The notes under the pieces are model-generated. The model saw only the letters and a list, made by a program, of their open reading frames with translations. It was not told the DNA's origin and searched no databases. Shown here in pieces: positions 1-11,134 of a DNA stretch of 64,000 nt. The stretch is from Sipunculus nudus (taxonomy: Eukaryota; Annelida; Sipuncula; Golfingiida; Sipunculidae): NCBI GenBank assembly GCA_026874595.1, contig CM049307.1, positions 29,736,362-29,800,361 of the forward strand, given 5' to 3'. Position numbers and translations under genes: made by a program. How positions within the stretch are numbered: the stretch's first letter is position 1; every line of letters starts with the position of its first letter.

Positions 1-1
1 T

Positions 2-142
2 GGTTATATTAACAGAGGTGCGGTGAACATCTGGAGGCCGCAGGTGACCCCCCTTTCTGAACTTCGACCTGATCAGGTTCAACAGATGAGGGCATCAGGG
101 GATGATTTTGTTCAGAAGACTTCGTTGGCTGCCAGTAAACAG
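2..142 (+). CDS. PDZ-LIM protein, linker exon (5' side may be cut by the window)
   Basis: The frame stays open from base 2 and reads a Trp-Arg-Pro, Thr-Pro-Leu-Ser and Gln-Gln-Met-Arg-rich linker typical of the region between PDZ and LIM domains. It ends at a donor CAG|GTATTT in phase 0. The exon either continues from before the window or starts at 16 after a weak AG (TTAACAG). Which is true cannot be decided here. Confidence 0.75.
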
Positions 143-3100
143 GTATTTTATAACCATTATTTAGAATTATTTGCTGTGTGTGGACAGGTATATTCAGTGA
201 ATACACTTCTGGCCTTTTTCTCATGTAGGAATGGTTGCTGTTGTAGGTTTGATAATCCTTAATAAATGTAGTTTATTTTGTGGTGGAAGAAGTTATATAA
301 ATCTCTTTATTCTGGGAATGAAATGAAAAGTATAATAGCTTTCATTACATGTAGTCTGGTTACAACTTGCACATGTAAAGAGGTTCAATGTTACTGGAGT
401 GAGCATATAAGACTGTACCAGTATTTATATATACTGGTAACAAACAAAATCAAATTCACATTAATAGTTCATCAGATTACTACTCGTACATGAATAACTG
501 CTTACAAATCTTACAAATGCAGGCCTGACAATATCACAAATGCAGGCCTACACAAGTGCTCCAGGGGTGATTTTAGACTCTTGGTGGATTCACTCAAGTA
601 CTTGAGTTCTCCTTTCAACCTGTATGTATTCTTCCCTGCTTGATTGTAGCTTGTATGGTCATAATTCTCTTGCTTTTGGTCTCTTCTTATTTCATGCAGT
701 AGATTATATTACAATTTTAAATGGACATTGCCCCATGGAATGGACTATCATTGTGGTTGCTTGACTAATACCACTACATTACAGTCTTTATAGAGTTGAC
801 TTTAAAATCCAATGCGTTGAAAGTACACTGTGATGGTACATCCTAAGCTGTGATGGTCCAGTACAGGAGAGGTTTTTGGTCAAGACAGCATAATGTACTT
901 GACTTATATTTCAGTTATATATGTATCCTACATCATCCAAAATTCATAATATGATTTATGGAGGCTATATATTGTTATTATATCAGAAATATGTATATAC
1001 ATACATACATACATACATATTTATATATATAATACCTATACAGCATGTATGTACTTGATACAGCAGCTGCATCATTACCATAGACATGCTGGTTGTCATT
1101 TGTATTTAAAACTAAAATATGCAGGATGGTATATATACATGTGTATGTGTGTTTAGTTTTTGCTTTGTCATAATGAAGCTGGCCATATTACTGTTTATTG
1201 TATAACACTGTTTATACTATACCTGCGGTAAACAGGTTTTCCACCGCCAGCTGTGCCACCAACCACATGGCTACATCAGTTATACATTTGTGGTTCCTGT
1301 CTGACATTTAGCTCTCAGTGTACACCTTGATACAAGGAGCTTTGAGCCCACAGCACACCTGATTAGATCAGTTTTTTTTTTTTATAACAGACAGTAGATG
1401 CACACAACTTGTGATGCTGCTCTGTCTGTGACTGCTGCTGTGGGTTTGCTTTGTATCTGAGGCTGTAACAGCTCTGACGCTGTAATGCTCAGCATGTGTG
1501 ATCTTTATGTGAAAGCTGCCACAAATACCTAAGTACTGAGTCTATCATTTTATGTGGCTAAATATAAAATCATATGTATGGATCTAATTGTATCTTCACA
1601 GATGATGAAATAATATCAACAGCATGTGTTAGGTGCAAAGTAATTTATGTTCTAATAAAAACATCATGGAAAGAGAAAGTATTATAATTGTTTTGTATCA
1701 AAATCAAAAATAGATTTAAATTACATCTGATCACCAAATTATTAATAAATTTGTATTTATCCTATCAATATTTAATTGTATAACATATAATTTGATTGGA
1801 TTTGTGTGACAAGGTATTATTTATTTGTATCTATTGTTATTAAAATAATATATATATATTAGTACTATTGATATTATATATAAAAAATTATATAATGTAT
1901 ATATCATGACATTAACAAGTACATGAACTGAAAATATAAATGGTGTAACTAAAGTAAGGAAATCTCTTTTAGGCTACATGTTATTTGATATCTTACATGA
2001 ATATATTTATCTGATAATTAAGTTACTGTTATATTTGTATCTGCCATAACAAAGTTTTGCAGATATTTTTGACCGAGTTCCGCCGCCGCCGCATTCGTTT
2101 CCTAAATAGAACTCTGAGACTACTGGACAGATTTTTCCAAAACTTTACACGATTATCGGGTCACATGTGAACTGGTGCCAAAATATTTTGCGTTGACCTC
2201 TGACCTTTCCTCTCTCCAGTGTGTCAATCTGTGCGTGTGTTTTGACATGTTAATCCACATAACTTCGGACTCGTTTGACCAATCAGGAAAAAAATTTTGC
2301 ACAAATGTAGCCCTTGGATAGCTTTATAACATACATAAAAAATGGTGGCGCCACCTGCAACCATTTTTGCACAGTGTCCATCTGTTCATCTGCCTTGGGA
2401 TAAAATCACTCATATCTCTGCAGTGAATGGACTTATCCACCTGAAATTATGCATGTATATTCATCCTGGATAGCTTTCTGGATTTTTTGACAGGTGGCGC
2501 CACCTACGTTCACGTTTACGCTACAGACATCCAAGCTAATATCTGGGGAACCATCTGACCGATTGGGCCAAAATTTTGCATGTGTATAGATCTCACATAG
2601 CTCTTTATCATATGCAAAACTGGTACGGCCACCTGCAACCATTTTTGCACAGTGACTGTCTGTCTGCCGTGGGACAAAATCACTCATATCTTGACAGTGG
2701 TTTGACTTATCTGCCTAAAAGTTTGCATGTATATACATCTTGAATAGCTTTTTCGATTTCGTGGTAGGTGGCGCTACCTATTTTCACGTTCAGGCTGCAG
2801 ACATCCAAGCTAATATCTTTGGAACCGTCTGACCGATTAGGCCAAAATTTTGCATGTGTATAGATCTCACATAGCTCTTTATCATACACAAAACTGGTTG
2901 CGCCACCTGCAACCATTTTTGCACAGTGTCCGTCTGTTTGTCTCCTGTTGGATAAAATCTCGGCAGTCGTTTGACTTATCTGCCCTAAATTTGCAATTGT
3001 CTACAACTTGGATAACTTTCTGGATTTTGTGGCAGGTGGTGCCACCTTCATACACATTTCTGCTGCAGACGACCATGCCTATATGCAAAACATCCTGTCT

Positions 3101-4618
3101 ATTTCCCCAACCCACTCAATCCATGCCTCACTTTACCCATCCTACTCTGATTTTGGTGGATACACGTAGTCTCTTGTCGACTACCCGTATTCTAGTTCAT
3201 CCTGTGTTTTAATTTATGCGAGGAATATATAACAGGCACTTATTCATTATCAGGTACTTGCATGGTCTCATATATATCTCACCTGTGCAGCAGATGGTGC
3301 AGGTATTGACACAGATACCTGGCACATACCTAACAATGCAGACATATTATTATGATGATTCATTACCATGAGAATGACACGTGACACAAACTGCACCAGA
3401 TTTAAATTCAGGCAAATGTTTTTTTTCCTCTGGGATGAACTAATTAACATAGCCAATATCACTCTTATAAATATATCTATCTTGTAAACAGCAACATTGT
3501 GAATTTCATGAAACTGTTTATTGTTTGTGTGAATGATATTGTATCCTAAAATGCACCATTCTGCAAATGGTTTATGAAGGGAGTCCATGAATGTATACAA
3601 CAAACCGTGAAATTTGCAACAATAAAATGTGAGGAATCAGTATATCTTCCACAGTGATAAAATCTGTGTATGTTTCAGCACATGTTTTGGGTCACCTTGT
3701 CTGTCTATTACTTATTTGTTACATACACAGACACAGTACTCCCAGCTAGTACCTTGAAGCACAGCACCAGTGTTGCCTGACTGCTGATTACAATTAATGA
3801 ATATACTGGTATCACAGTTTTCTGGGGCTTACAGCAGTAGACCTGCTACAAGTTTCTCTGTAACTATCCTTAACTTCTGCAGACCAAGCTGCTCGCCCTT
3901 CTGTTTAGTGTGTGGCTGTCTGTTTCTTAATCCATGTGCTAGATTTCTCAAAAAGTTTGGCAGGTTACAGATTGCAGGTTACAGCCCTGGACTTAAAAAC
4001 TGAAGATCCCAGGTTTCATCCTAACATGTGTCTCAAAGGCTAGATGATGAAACTGTCAGAGATCTGTCAGAACCTCAGAGATCTGCTCCAGTATTATAAA
4101 TCCAGGTTATAATGTGCTGGGTTATATCTAGCCCCATGCATATAAAAATGAAATCCAGAAAACTATACAATAATATGTTATTCTTGATCTCTGTTTACCT
4201 TTCATCCCCATTCACTGAAGGCTATATGTAGCAGTACCCCTGGCAGGCATAATAATTTATATGGCGAGTGCCTCTGACAGGTCATGAGAAATTTCCTTAA
4301 GAAATAAAGTCATAACTTCTAGTGTACATTTTGATAAAATTGGTGGAAGTTTGTATTGCTCACTGGGCCAGTAAGAGTTGAGTAGATTTATTTAGATATA
4401 AATTTGGATGATGAATCATATTCATTTGACTTTCCCAGCAAGTAAATGCCACAATTGGTGATTGATACCAGGTTGGAGAACGAGATACCTTACTTTGAAT
4501 GAATCTGAAGACTGACATGATATAAGGACAGTTTGGTAAGACATTACAGGGAGGAGCATTGTTAGACTTGTTTTACATTTTGTTTGTGTTGATGATATTG
4601 GTTTTCTTTTTGTTTTAG
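143..4618 (+). other. Intron of the PDZ-LIM gene
   Basis: It contains a minus-strand hairpin-ended repeat at 2035-3197 (listed separately) and short CATA/TA runs near 1000-1030. The rest is AT-rich with no conserved coding signal. Short ORFs here look random. Confidence 0.75.
2035..3197 (-). mobile_element. Hairpin-ended repeat element (HINE/pearl-like), copy A
   Basis: This is a reverse-complement copy of the family at 15346 and 50078. Read on the minus strand it begins AACTAGAATACGGGTAGTCG at 3197 and ends GATACAA at 2035. Six core palindromes (GGTGGCGCCACC or variants) start at 2344, 2493, 2622, 2767, 2896 and 3035. The intervals 149, 129, 145, 129 and 139 follow the family rhythm. A DR1-type TGACCT-C-TGACCT lies at 2194-2206. 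No reading frame persists through the core, so it is non-autonomous. Confidence 0.82.
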
Positions 4619-4833
4619 GAGTCATTGAGGATAGGCAGCGCACACAACAGGACTGCCAGGCCATTCCCAGGTGCTTTTGGTGCTGGAGGTGGTTCAGCCC
4701 CTGCACCCCAGATGGCAGCAGGGTCATTGCATGCTGGGGGGCAGTCTCAGGCCATGGCAGGTCAGAGAGATGCCCAGGCTGGTGGTTACTATGGTGGCCA
4801 GCAGGGAGATGCTTATGCAGCTGGTGCTTCTAG
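4619..4833 (+). CDS. PDZ-LIM protein, Gly/Ala/Gln-rich linker exon
   Basis: The acceptor is a strong pyrimidine tract ending TTTTAG|GAG, and the donor is AG|GTAAGA. Entry is phase 0 and exit phase 2. It codes for about 71 residues: a basic start (SLRIGSAHNRTARPFPG) followed by low-complexity Gly/Ala/Gln/Tyr sequence with a GGYYGGQQG stretch. The composition suggests a flexible tether between the PDZ and LIM ends. ORFs in the other frames here are shadows. Confidence 0.88.
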
Positions 4834-5059
4834 GTAAGAGCATCTTTGACAAGGAAAATATTCTATGAATAAATGGCTTCACAATAACAACAGATCCACC
4901 CACATGACCTAACAAATTAAATCAGTTCCTCCTTACTTGAAAACCTACTGTCTTAAAAGTAACAAATTCCTTTGCCAGGAGTAAACATACCAGTGGCAGT
5001 TATGAAGAATAAAAGAAACCAAGTAGTTTATAACAAATTGATTCCTAACTCTGTGAAGC

Positions 5060-6900
5060 TCAGCCAGCACTCATGTCAGTTGTGAGCTAATTGCAATTAA
5101 GACACTAAGCCCATTAACCCTATTATGTGCCCTGTGTCAGGTGCAGCACGGCCTTTGATATAGCTTTGCTGTAGGATCTTGCTGATGCAGTCCACTGAAG
5201 CTCATCAGGCTGAGAGTGATATATCCAGTAACTGAGCTGTGAATTGCTAGAATAACATTGGCCAGAAATATGAATGCGCAGATACAAGACAGGCATATGA
5301 TGCACATTTTCAGGGCTCTTGTTAGGGCCCCGCTTGACAAGCGGTGCCCTATAGTGATCACCGTGTCAGTCCGTCCATCTGTCCTTCTGTCCTTCTGTCT
5401 GTGACACTTTCTTTTGCACATGATAACTCAACAACAACATACTGCAGCTTTCCCAAATTCACAGGGATGATTGGTAACTATGAGGGCTCCAGACCTATCG
5501 AATTACTGACTTGTCTGATTTCAAATATGGCCGCCACAGCCCAATTGCTGATTTTCTTTTGCATAACTCAACAACAACATACTGCAGCTTTCCAAAATTC
5601 ACAGGGATGATTGGTACCTTTGACGGCTCCTGACCTATGGAATTACAGACTTGTCAGAATTCAAATATGGCCGCCACAGCCCAATCGCTGATTTTCCTTC
5701 ACAAGCGATAACTCAACAACAACATACTGTAGCTTTCCCAAATTCACAGGGATGATTGGTACCTATGAGGGCTCCAGACCTGTTGAATTACAGACCTGTC
5801 GGAATTCAAATATGGCCTCCACAGCCCGATCTCTGACTTTCTTTCACGTGAGATAATTCAACAACAACCTACTGCAGCTTTCCCAAATTCACAGGGATGA
5901 TTGGTACTTATAAGGGCTTCAGACCATTTGAATAACAGACCTGTCTGAATTCCAATATTGCCTCCACAGCCCGATAGCTGATTTTCTTTTGTGTGCCATA
6001 ACTCACTGACAACCTACTGCAGCCTTCCCAAAATTCACAGGGATGATTGGTACCTGTAAGGGCTCCAGACCTTTAGAATTACAGACCTGTTGGAATTTCA
6101 GTATGGCTGCCACTGCCCAATTGCTGATTTTCTTTTGTGCGTGATAACTAAACAACAACATACTTCAGCTTTTTCAAATTTACAGGGATCATTGGTCCCT
6201 ATGAGGGCTCCAGACCTATTGAATTACAGACTTGCTCAAAATCAAATATGGCTAACAGACTACATTCGGTGATTTTCTATTGCACACATTATTTCAGACA
6301 CATCTTCTTTAATCCAGAATGCTTTTTTCCCTCATGCATATTGATAAAAACCTGTTTCTGTTTGTCATGTTTTTCAAATTTAACTTTATTTTTCACCCAT
6401 ATGTAAACTAGTCAAGCAATAGCAGAAACGCCAGGCCCTCTGAGGACCAATGTCCAACCACATCTAGTTTTATACTGTTCTGTGGATAACAAAATGTTAT
6501 TTCACCCATGTTCAGATGACTTTTACTTTCACTGAAAACTGAGCCCTTGCCCACTGCGTCACTGATGGCGTTATTCTCTTATTATCACCCATGTTTACAG
6601 CTGCCCAGCGATAGCTGAAGGCATCTTTAGCAACAACTGCTTCACACACAATAGCACGGCACATGATGTTTATATGAAAATATATTGTGTAAACTTAGGA
6701 TTGTTCCAATATTCACATTTAATAATCAAGATTAATTTGAGGAGAAACTTACGAGTTAGTTCATGCTTTGGGTCTCCGGAAACCAAAGGGCCGTTACAAA
6801 GTCACACTGAAGGGGGAATTCTCTCATTGTATCAGATAGTGCCGGGCTTATCTGCTGCATATCTCTGTGCCTTAAAGTCCAAGTTTCATGCACTTTTATA
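5060..6900 (+). repeat. Dispersed repeat, copy 1 (second copy at 62500-63450)
   Basis: Segments 5060-5285 and 6540-6890 align by eye, in the same order and orientation, with 62510-62750 and 63050-63400. Shared words include GCACGGCCTTTGATA, CAGTAACTGAGC, ATGAATGCGCA, ATCACTGATGGC and GGAGAAACTTAC. Copy 1 carries an internal 145-bp tandem array that copy 2 lacks. No coding frame was found. It is probably a non-autonomous transposon. Confidence 0.65.
5405..6290 (+). repeat. Tandem array, about 145-bp unit, six copies
   Basis: The landmark ACAGGGAT recurs at 5461, 5601, 5746, 5891, 6037 and 6182 (ACAGGG), giving intervals of 140-146 bp. Each unit carries ACAACATACTGCAGCTTTCC, CAGACCT and ATGGCCGCCACAGCCC-like segments. 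Units are diverged with many point changes. Confidence 0.88.
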
Positions 6901-7190
6901 AGTTAAAAAAGCGTAATGTACCCTTTTAATAAGTTAATACAGTGCTTACAACACCGTTTCAAGCTGAACGAGATCGAATTTATGCTCCATTTTATCCGTG
7001 AAACATCACGGTAATCACGCTGCTGAGTGTAAAGGTGCACTCGGTGATACGCGGTGGGCGTGGCTTCAGTGACGTCACGTGTGGCACTGGTGGGTAAACA
7101 TCACATGGGTCAACGTGCCGCGTCTTGCCGGTCTGCATCCTTGACTGCCGTGTTTTTCCCCCTCGACAAACACTGTATATCTTACACAGT
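6860..7190 (+). promoter_or_regulatory. GC-richer promoter-like block with CRE/E-box ahead of the THAP remnant
   Basis: It contains TGACGTCACGTG, a CRE core fused to an E-box, near 7070. Related sequence is found in reverse at about 14800-15060 (the same TGACGTCACGTG at 14840-14853 on the minus strand; TTAAAGTCCAAGT against TTTAAAGGCCAAGT). It is probably the 5' control region of one transposon family. Confidence 0.4.
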
Positions 7191-7196
7191 ATCAAA

Positions 7197-7388
7197 ATGA
7201 CGAAGCGAGATGTTCTTAGTGGATGCAATAATACCAACAAGGATAGTGTGAACGTCCACAATTGGCCGAAAGACGTACGTTTAGGGAAAAAAGTGGGACC
7301 TGTCAGACAGAGACGAGCCGATTGTAGGTCGGGAACTCCTTGCAAAACTTTCCAGTGTCATGTATGGGGCACAATTCCGGATTCCTGA
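7197..7388 (+). pseudogene. Degenerate THAP zinc-finger domain start (transposon-derived)
   Basis: The frame opens MTKRDVLSGCNNTNKDSVNV and continues H-N-W-P-K-D-V-R-L-G-K-K, then a R-A-D segment. This matches the THAP N-terminal pattern (C-x-N-T-x-K-D, His, P-K-D, L-x-x-K-W, R-A-D). The first zinc Cys is replaced (RDV), the Trp after KK is Val, and the CxxH knuckle is lost, probably by a one-base shift, before a TGA at 7386. THAP domains are DNA-binding modules found in P-element-type transposases and host regulators. It sits inside the intron and is most likely a dead transposon gene. Confidence 0.55.
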
Positions 7389-8087
7389 CGATTTTAAAAA
7401 ACCATCAGCAATGGTAAGCCGGATATTTAAGAAAACAACTAGATCTGATACAAGGGGCAATTCCGAGTATAAATCCACAAGAACCCGCTGCAAGGCCGAC
7501 TGAGAGTGAGAGGGGATCCAGCCTTGCTTCAACTTCAGTCAAGGGCCGGGACAATATAACGCCGCCAAGCGCCCGAGGTACTTGCTGGGAAAAGGCGTGA
7601 AGCCTGCTAGGGCACAAGAAAAGGGCTCCATAACCTGATAACTGTGAGTAAATTGACTGCTAAAAGGGAAAGTTATTTATTTTAAATTTTGAGCAATTAT
7701 CACGTGATTTGAATATACCTTATTATCGCCCATGTAAACACGGTTTTTGTGCTTAATCTACTCCGAGGCCTAGTGCAAAGTTATTGCATTTTTTTAAAGC
7801 TGGGATTATGCCTTTTTGTTCCAGGGAAACCTGTGAACACCCACCACTCCTGCCAAATCGTCTGGCAGTCAGCCAGCAAATTAGGGGTGCGTCAAGGGGT
7901 GTGTCCATAACCCCCATTGTTTGTTAACAAATTACAGTGGCCACTCTGATTTAAATAATCATTTAATGCTTACAGTTGTGACGTTTTGCCTTATTTACCC
8001 TATATTATTTCACATGCACAATTTAATTTTAATAAAGCATAAATACTATGAATATTGTGTGAACAGATCTTATGACAAGTTATGTTA

Positions 8088-8088
<1 letters not shown>

Positions 8089-8169
<81 letters not shown>
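8089..8169 (+). repeat. TA microsatellite
   Basis: About 40 uninterrupted TA units lie between the two halves of the THAP remnant. Confidence 0.97.
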
Positions 8170-8172
<3 letters not shown>

Positions 8173-8244
8173 AATTTACAAATGAAAAAGTTATCTTTCA
8201 GTTGTCCTGGAAATCAATGAAAATGGCATATTGTTTCAAATTCA

Positions 8245-8530
8245 GGTTGCCCAGTGAATGTATCCACAAAAAATGCTGGTGTCCAGTGCTCACTGATTGG
8301 GGAAGCTCAGGTCGGCCAAAATACAGAAGATAGCAGCATCTTCAGTGAAGAAGAAGAAGCAGATGATAATGATGATGATGATGATGAAACACCACCAGTT
8401 TATAAAGATGATGAATACTTCCCTTCTGATGATGAAGATTGTGATACCGATTCATCCTTCGATGAACTTATTGTTAAATATTTAATCTTTATAAATTTGA
8501 TATTTATTATAGATTTTTCTTATATCAGTA
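8245..8530 (+). pseudogene. Acidic segment of the THAP-associated gene remnant
   Basis: After a possible acceptor (TTTCAAATTCAG) the frame reads VNVSTKNAGVQCSLIG and then a long Asp/Glu-rich run, ending YFPSDDEDCDTDSSFDE. An acidic middle region of this kind follows the THAP module in a large family of uncharacterised metazoan transposon-like proteins. The frame then runs into hydrophobic intron-like sequence and stops. The link to the THAP segment rests on order and strand only. Confidence 0.4.
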
Positions 8531-8895
8531 TATAAATATGAAGTAAAGAAAATGAGATAGTTTATTCAATCTGTTCATGCTGACTGACTTTATTCAGGCC
8601 CCGCTCAAGAATAATTGCCTTGATGTCTGTCCATCAGTCCTTGGTCCATCCATCATTCCTATAAATCCAAATCCAACGCCGCTTCCAAGCACATACATGT
8701 ACCTTAAGAACCTCTTAATGCCTCATCTAAGTAATCTTTTAAAAACTTTCTGAATATAGATCCCATTCAGGTTATTTGGGGTGATAAGTTTCAGGCCAAT
8801 GTGACATCCAATATGGCAACAGGGCCTGGATTTGAGGATATTTTTGACTGCGTGGCCCTATTTAAGGACCTTTATGGTCCAAAAGAATTAGCTTA

Positions 8896-9132
8896 TATGA
8901 AGAAATACTCCAAGATCAAGTGCCAAAATTTATTGTATTCCACTCACAACTGATCGAGTTGTTTAGCATTTGTCCAAACAGCACATCTTGTACACACGAT
9001 CAGGTGATTCTTGTTAAGGGAACAGCAGTCCAGGTAAGCGAGATATGCAACAACTGTAACCTGCACAAGAACCTGAACAGATGCCTGCTGGTAAACTTGA
9101 GCTCAAACACAACATTGTGCACATGGACTTGA
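8896..9132 (+). pseudogene. Cys-rich transposon-like segment following the THAP remnant
   Basis: The frame reads EEILQDQVPKFIVFHSQLIE, then L-F-S-I-C-P with a second Cys after four residues, G-T-A-V-Q-V, and CNNC. This arrangement (KFIVF, LLxLFxxCP, GTxxxV, CxxC) recalls the mid-region of THAP-linked transposase-like proteins in cnidarians, molluscs and fish. It stops at 9130-9132, before any W-x-SQP or downstream catalytic region, so it is truncated. Confidence 0.42.
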
Positions 9133-10411
9133 AGGCCCCATTTCTGCATTTTGTAATTGTAAAAACTTGATTACTGCTATTATACAGGATATGTGTGCAT
9201 TTGACTGCAAGAATTGATTTAATATGCTCTAATAATTGTGGTGTAAGATCTTGTGCACTGAAATAATGAAGTTCATTGTTACATCTTATCAACTAAGATA
9301 TCATCAATGTGCTCAAGGATGAACACCCATCAGTTCCATCTAGGGCATTTGAACCCTTTATAAAGTTAAGTCCCATCATGTGACATAAATGCCTGCTCAA
9401 TCCTTTTCACTGTACATGCTGGTAGTGGTATCCTGATGTGTCTTCCAAGAAATCCCCAGTCCCATCAAACCTGCTGCCTGAATGTGGTGTATCTGTATTT
9501 CCTACAAAAAGACATGTTGTGTATCATAAGTAATGTCAATATCTCAAAGGATGATTAAAGAAAAATTAAAGTGTCTGATTGGGGATGCATGTCCTGAGTG
9601 GAAGATTATGTTCAGAGGTAGTGTTCTGAAATGTAAATTAACCTGTGTTATTCCTGGGAACTTTTTTTGAAAATCACCCCTGGACATTGGGATATAGCTG
9701 CCCTTGGCTATAAACACAATGAACAACAAACTTGGTCTGCCTTGCTGTATGAAGATTTACTGACACCTTTGAGGGAAATGGCATGTGGAGTGACATCATG
9801 ACTACACTCCAAAGATGGCCATGTATAGGTTCATCTGGTCAAACATGTCCTGGTGTAAACAAATAAGCTATAAAACTTCATAAACCATTAACCTTGGAGT
9901 TGAATTTACACCAAAATGAAATCACCTGAGATTTTCACTAAACTGATCTACTGATATGTAAAACTGCAATAACACTGTTATGCAATTATTAAGATGCCTT
10001 GCACACACACACACACACAGTGGCTTCAAGGATGGGGGGATGGGTGATTTGCAGGGTGTTGATATGATACGCAAGGTTGGAGGGGGGATGACAGGCAATG
10101 GAGGATAATCAAAGTTAGAAAAAAAGGCATATATAAGATAGTAAATTGAACAAAAGTATACAATTCAATTAATTAATAAATTTCATTTGTAAAATATAAT
10201 GTATTCTCAGAAAAGTGTGTGTGTGGTGGTGGTTGGAGGGGGGGTGGATACACTGACCATTTCTTTCCTTCTTGCCAAAAAGAGTGGGGGATATATATCC
10301 CTGCCCCCCCCCCCACCCCTACCTATATTGACACCCCTGCACACACGGAGAATTGAGTGAAAACAATAACCCTTACAAGGCTATTGGAATGCATAAAAGA
10401 TCTGTAAATAT

Positions 10412-10592
10412 CAGAAGCGGATCCAGGGGGGGTCCAGACCCCCCCTTTTTCATCAGAAACGTTTTTTTAAAGGCTTCAGACCAGTTGTTGAGGACCTTTT
10501 TTTAAGGGTTTTCATTTGTCCTCCTGGGTTGGACCCCCCTTTTTCTAAATCCTGGAGACGCCCCCTTTTTCTAAATCCTGGATCCACCCCTG
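10412..10592 (+). mobile_element. hAT-like MITE, 181 bp
   Basis: The left end is CAGAAGCGGATCCAGG. The right end is the inverse of CAGGGGTGGATCCAGG. This is the widespread hAT-type terminus. AATAT directly flanks both ends (10407-10411 and 10593-10597). The interior is C/T runs with a duplicated TTTTTCTAAATCCTGGA, and there is no coding capacity. Confidence 0.65.
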
Positions 10593-11134
10593 AATATTAC
10601 TAGTATATATCTAGTATTTGCAAAATTCTTTTTAAATAATTAATAATTATATATATGTGCATGTAATATGTGCAAAAATAAAAGTGAAAATTTAATTTTT
10701 TAATAAAAATTATAAACTTTATAATGTTATTATTATTAGTATTGTAAAAATAATTTTACAATTTTAATAGCATCCAGGTAGAGAATTCACAAGTCACTTG
10801 TCAAATGACAACTTTAATATTAGGTATATCAGTATTTTTTTTCATAATAAAGATTTTCAGATGATAAATACACTGCAAGATTGGTTTTTGCTTCAGGATC
10901 TTATTCAATATGGTTCTTAAATCAACAAGATTTGACCACTGACTGATAAGTAATGGCATTTCAATAAATCACAGGAACGGGCTAGCTGGGACCCATATCT
11001 TTCCAGGAAAACCTATAACTGTCATAAAATGATTGTGCTACATGCGTTGGTTGAGCGATATTTATTTCAGTGTAATAATCAACCTGCCCCAGTTACAGAA
11101 ACTTGAGATGTATTCAGTGTAAGAGTAAAATAAA

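Noticed and set aside
2433-2916. Recurrent peptide (GGATSFAYDKELCEIYTHAK and relatives), also at 15867-16148 and 50593-50784, suggesting a protein family
   Set aside because: It is the translation of the 278-bp palindromic core. 278 is not a multiple of three, so the frame breaks each unit, and both strands give similar ORFs. It is a repeat artefact, not a conserved gene.
8082-8333. ORF with Tyr-Ile repeats
   Set aside because: It arises from the TA microsatellite.
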